Source of the DNA: Solirubrobacterales bacterium
Lineage (GTDB): Bacteria > Actinomycetota > Thermoleophilia > Solirubrobacterales > 70-9
DNA length: 64,000 bases
Assembly: GCA_016712175.1 (NCBI GenBank)
Contig: JADJRQ010000001.1
Coordinates: forward strand, 310,001 to 374,000
Direction of reading: 5' to 3'
The notes under the pieces were generated by a model that saw nothing but the letters and a program-made list of their open reading frames with translations, searched no databases and was not told the DNA's origin. The first letter of the stretch is position 1; each line of letters starts with the position of its first letter. The position numbers and the translations under genes are program-made. Shown here one piece after another: positions 61,584 to 64,000 of the stretch.

Positions 61584-64000
61584 ATGCCGAGTACTTTCAT
61601 GTCAATCGCGATGATTGTGGGGCTCTCCCTTCTGGTGGGCCGCGCGATCATGCTTGCCTGCGGTCGCGATAGATGGAACGGGCTCGAGCCTGCGGTCGGC
61701 TTCGCTGCCGTGATGACGGTAGAAGGCCTGCTGGCGCGGATCCCGGGCACCCACACCTTCCTCATCCTCGGCGTCGTCCTGTTGGTTGCGGGCTCGGTCA
61801 TCGTGATCCGCCGGATCAGCCGCGATGACATTCCGCGCTCCCCGTTCTTCTGGGCCGCCGCCGCTCTGACGGTGGCAATTACCGCGATTCCGTTCGCCGT
61901 TACCGGCCACTGGGGCCTCCTCGGCATGGGCTACAACAACGATCTCGGCCTCCATCTGGCCTGGTCCGAGTATCTGCGCTCGGGGTTCGGCACCGAGCCC
62001 TCCGACGGCTACCCGCTGGGCCCGCATGGGCTGGCCACGGCCCTCTCCTTCATTCCGAAGTTCTACCTTGGGCCGGTTTTCATCGGGATGGTGATGGCGA
62101 TCGCCGTACTCACCGTGATGACCGCCTGGGCAGCGTTGGAGAGGCTCGGCAACTGGCGCCGGCTGCTCGCCGCGATTCTGGTCGGTCTGCCGTACCTGAT
62201 GGCCTCCTACTTCGCGCAGGCGGCCTTCAAGGAGCTGGCGGCCGCCATGTTCCTGCTCGCTTTCGTCATCGGTCTGCAACAGGTCACTCCGCTGCCCTCG
62301 GGCCGGCGTGAGCGACTCAAGGCGATCGTTCCGCTGATCGTGCTGCTACTCGGAATCGTCTTCACCTACAGCTTCCCCGGTCTCGCCTGGCCGATTGCGG
62401 TTTTCCTCGTGTGGGTCCTGGCCAACCCGCGCTCGCGGGCGAAGGTCTCACCCCGGGCAATCATCGGCTACCTAGCGAAACCGGTGGTCCTCGTCTCGAC
62501 GCTGGTCGTGCTCGGCCTGCTCTCGGCTCTCGCCTTCTGGGGGCCGTTCGGCTTCGGCGACGCCTTCTCCGAGGTGGCAACCAGCGGCGCTTTCGGTCCC
62601 GTCTCGGTAATCGAGGAGTTCGGCGTCTGGCTCACCTCCGACTACCGCCTGGCCGGCGACGGCTCAACCCCTCTGCCCGGACTGATGGGCGTGATCGGCG
62701 TGCTGGCCCTGGTCGTCTCCCTCTGGTGGTGGCGGAAGCAGCCGCGCTCGGTCTACCCGCTGGCCTTCATCGCCTGCGCGGTGCTCTACGGAATCTCGCT
62801 CCCGTGGGTCGGCGACTACTCGCTCGCCAAGGCGCTCGTCATCAGCGCCCCGATCACGATGGTAGTCATCCTCACCGCCCTGCTCAGCGGTCTCAGCCGG
62901 CAATGGAAGCCGAGCCAGGGCATGGAATACGGGGCCTGGATCACGCTCACCGCGGTTTTCGTGATTGCCGCCGGAGCTTCCAGCCTCATGGTTCTTCGCG
63001 ACGCCTCGGTTTCGCCTCCGGGCCGCACCTCGGAACTCAGCACTTTCCTGCCATACGTTTTCGGTCATGACGTCCTCTACGCCGATCAGGACAGGTTCGC
63101 CCCCTATCACCTGGCCGGGGCCAAGGTGGGCGTACCCCTGCCCGAATTCCCGGATCCGAACGTAATCGAGAACGAGGGCAAGCCGTTCGAGGACGAATTC
63201 GGCACGTCCACGATCGACTTCGACTCCTTCGATCCCGAGACCCTTCAGAACTTTCGCTACGTGATCACCACGTCGGCCGGCTGGACCAGCAAGGTGCCGC
63301 CCTTCTACGAACGGGTCGCCAGCACCCCCTCTTACATCCTCTGGAAACGTACTGCGGTCGCTTTCGCGCGCCCGATCCTCAACGAGCGGTCGTTGGCCGC
63401 CAAGCTCGTCGACTGCAATAACGAAGGCGGCAAGTACTACTCGACGCAGGTTGACGCGACCGCGGGCGTGTTTCCCGAAGCGGTGGTCAAGTTGCGTTCC
63501 GACTGGCTCCCCGACCCGGATCTGAACGCCGGGGAAAGCGCGTCGGTGGATCTGAAGCTCGGCAAGGGAGAGTGGCGGCTTTCGATCCAGTACTTCTCCC
63601 CCGCCGGCTTCACCCTTTCAGCGCCCGGCTACCCGCCCCGCATACTGGAGGCCTCGCTGGACGGCCAGCGGCTTGCCAACATTGACACCGGCAGCAGTGG
63701 CCAGTTCTGGCCGGCCGGCACCATCAACGTGACCAGCGGAGGTACAACGACCTTCACGGCCGACTCGGTCGCCCCGACGTTCCTCCAGAAGGTAACTGGC
63801 TATTCGCGCGGGACCAAGCTCGGACGACTCGTCGCGGTGCGGAAGGGTCCCAGGGTTAAGGTTCCGATGTCAGGCGTCTGCGGCAGATGGGTCGACTACT
63901 TCCGAAGGAACAAGCTCGGTCAGAAGCGGTCACTCAAGTCGGCAAATGGCAAGAAATCGAAGACTTCTTCCCAGTCCGGAAAGAAGGCTGGCTCGGCTTC
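61584..64000 (+). CDS. Large GT-C-like polytopic membrane protein, C terminus cut by window end
   Basis: The frame opens at the ATG at 61584 (MPSTFMSIAMIVGLSLLVGR) and runs to the last base without a stop, at least 805 codons. About 12 hydrophobic helices cover residues 1-470. An acidic loop, MGYNNDLGLHLAWSEYLRSG (about 116-135), sits after the third or fourth helix, where GT-C glycosyltransferases keep catalytic acids. The part from about 480 on is extracytoplasmic, with a beta-sandwich-like region (about 640-740) and a Lys/Ser/Gly-rich end. It is probably a cell-envelope polysaccharide glycosyltransferase or related flippase-like protein; family certainty is low. Confidence 0.75.
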   Translation, partial: MPSTFMSIAMIVGLSLLVGRAIMLACGRDRWNGLEPAVGFAAVMTVEGLLARIPGTHTFLILGVVLLVAGSVIVIRRISRDDIPRSPFFWAAAALTVAITAIPFAVTGHWGLLGMGYNNDLGLHLAWSEYLRSGFGTEPSDGYPLGPHGLATALSFIPKFYLGPVFIGMVMAIAVLTVMTAWAALERLGNWRRLLAAILVGLPYLMASYFAQAAFKELAAAMFLLAFVIGLQQVTPLPSGRRERLKAIVPLIVLLLGIVFTYSFPGLAWPIAVFLVWVLANPRSRAKVSPRAIIGYLAKPVVLVSTLVVLGLLSALAFWGPFGFGDAFSEVATSGAFGPVSVIEEFGVWLTSDYRLAGDGSTPLPGLMGVIGVLALVVSLWWWRKQPRSVYPLAFIACAVLYGISLPWVGDYSLAKALVISAPITMVVILTALLSGLSRQWKPSQGMEYGAWITLTAVFVIAAGASSLMVLRDASVSPPGRTSELSTFLPYVFGHDVLYADQDRFAPYHLAGAKVGVPLPEFPDPNVIENEGKPFEDEFGTSTIDFDSFDPETLQNFRYVITTSAGWTSKVPPFYERVASTPSYILWKRTAVAFARPILNERSLAAKLVDCNNEGGKYYSTQVDATAGVFPEAVVKLRSDWLPDPDLNAGESASVDLKLGKGEWRLSIQYFSPAGFTLSAPGYPPRILEASLDGQRLANIDTGSSGQFWPAGTINVTSGGTTTFTADSVAPTFLQKVTGYSRGTKLGRLVAVRKGPRVKVPMSGVCGRWVDYFRRNKLGQKRSLKSANGKKSKTSSQSGKKAGSA

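Overview
The window is a 64 kb piece of a high-GC bacterial chromosome, about 65% G+C judged by eye. Gene content points to an actinobacterium, and my best inference is a soil member of the class Thermoleophilia (Solirubrobacterales): a WS/DGAT acyltransferase, DUF202 and YqgE neighbours, a small-type SRP RNA and actinobacterial-style metabolic enzymes. No 16S rRNA or universal marker set is present to confirm this. Genes are dense, lie on both strands and look chromosomal. I see no integrase, transposase, phage gene or CRISPR array.

Layout. 1-3.7 kb: end of a FUSC-type membrane protein, an unknown gene, and a TetR regulator facing a diiron ferritin-like/SCP2 fusion. 3.7-11.8 kb: a CASTOR/POLLUX-type channel, typA, a small membrane protein, an hsp20-lon operon and an MBL hydrolase. 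11.8-15.5 kb: a Cys-rich small protein, an SRPBCC protein, a 510-bp repeat-filled gap, ahcY and a fatty-acid hydroxylase. 15.6-21 kb: an MMPL transporter overlapping a two-component system, a 2-hydroxyacid dehydrogenase and a small winged-helix-like protein. 21-31.5 kb: a secreted beta-helix/collagen-like protein, mdh, icd, aidB-like, an M28 peptidase, an S2P-CBS protease, an ArsB-type permease and a CBS protein. 31.5-40.3 kb: asd-lysC, a thioesterase, the dnaX-ybaB-recR operon, a GT-C membrane protein with a small Cys4 protein, ytoQ and the SRP RNA. 40.5-48.9 kb: adhE, a Ca2+/H+ exchanger, tRNA-Val, a second Cys4 membrane protein, WS/DGAT, a GMC oxidoreductase and a VOC protein. 48.9-55.8 kb: a CHAP protein, an esterase, an S15-like hydrolase, pdxH-yqgE-DUF202 and rpsD. 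55.8-64 kb: an alkaline-phosphatase-like membrane protein, two tRNA-Ser genes, tadA, a subtilase, UspA, an MBL hydrolase and a large GT-C-like protein cut by the window end.

Two features stand out. First, a family of about 140-bp intergenic elements occurs three times (12.83, 13.10-13.24 and 55.35 kb). Flanking blocks are conserved while the hairpin arms differ in sequence but stay self-complementary in two copies. Two of the copies sit head to head around a perfect 21-bp hairpin, and that hairpin has a relative near 58.14 kb. Second, at least nine genes, including the normally indispensable dnaX, carry single-base indels, mostly deletions in short G/C runs, and two pairs compensate each other within about 60-105 bp. 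I read this as uncorrected sequence error rather than gene decay. Coordinates of those genes are given across the breaks.
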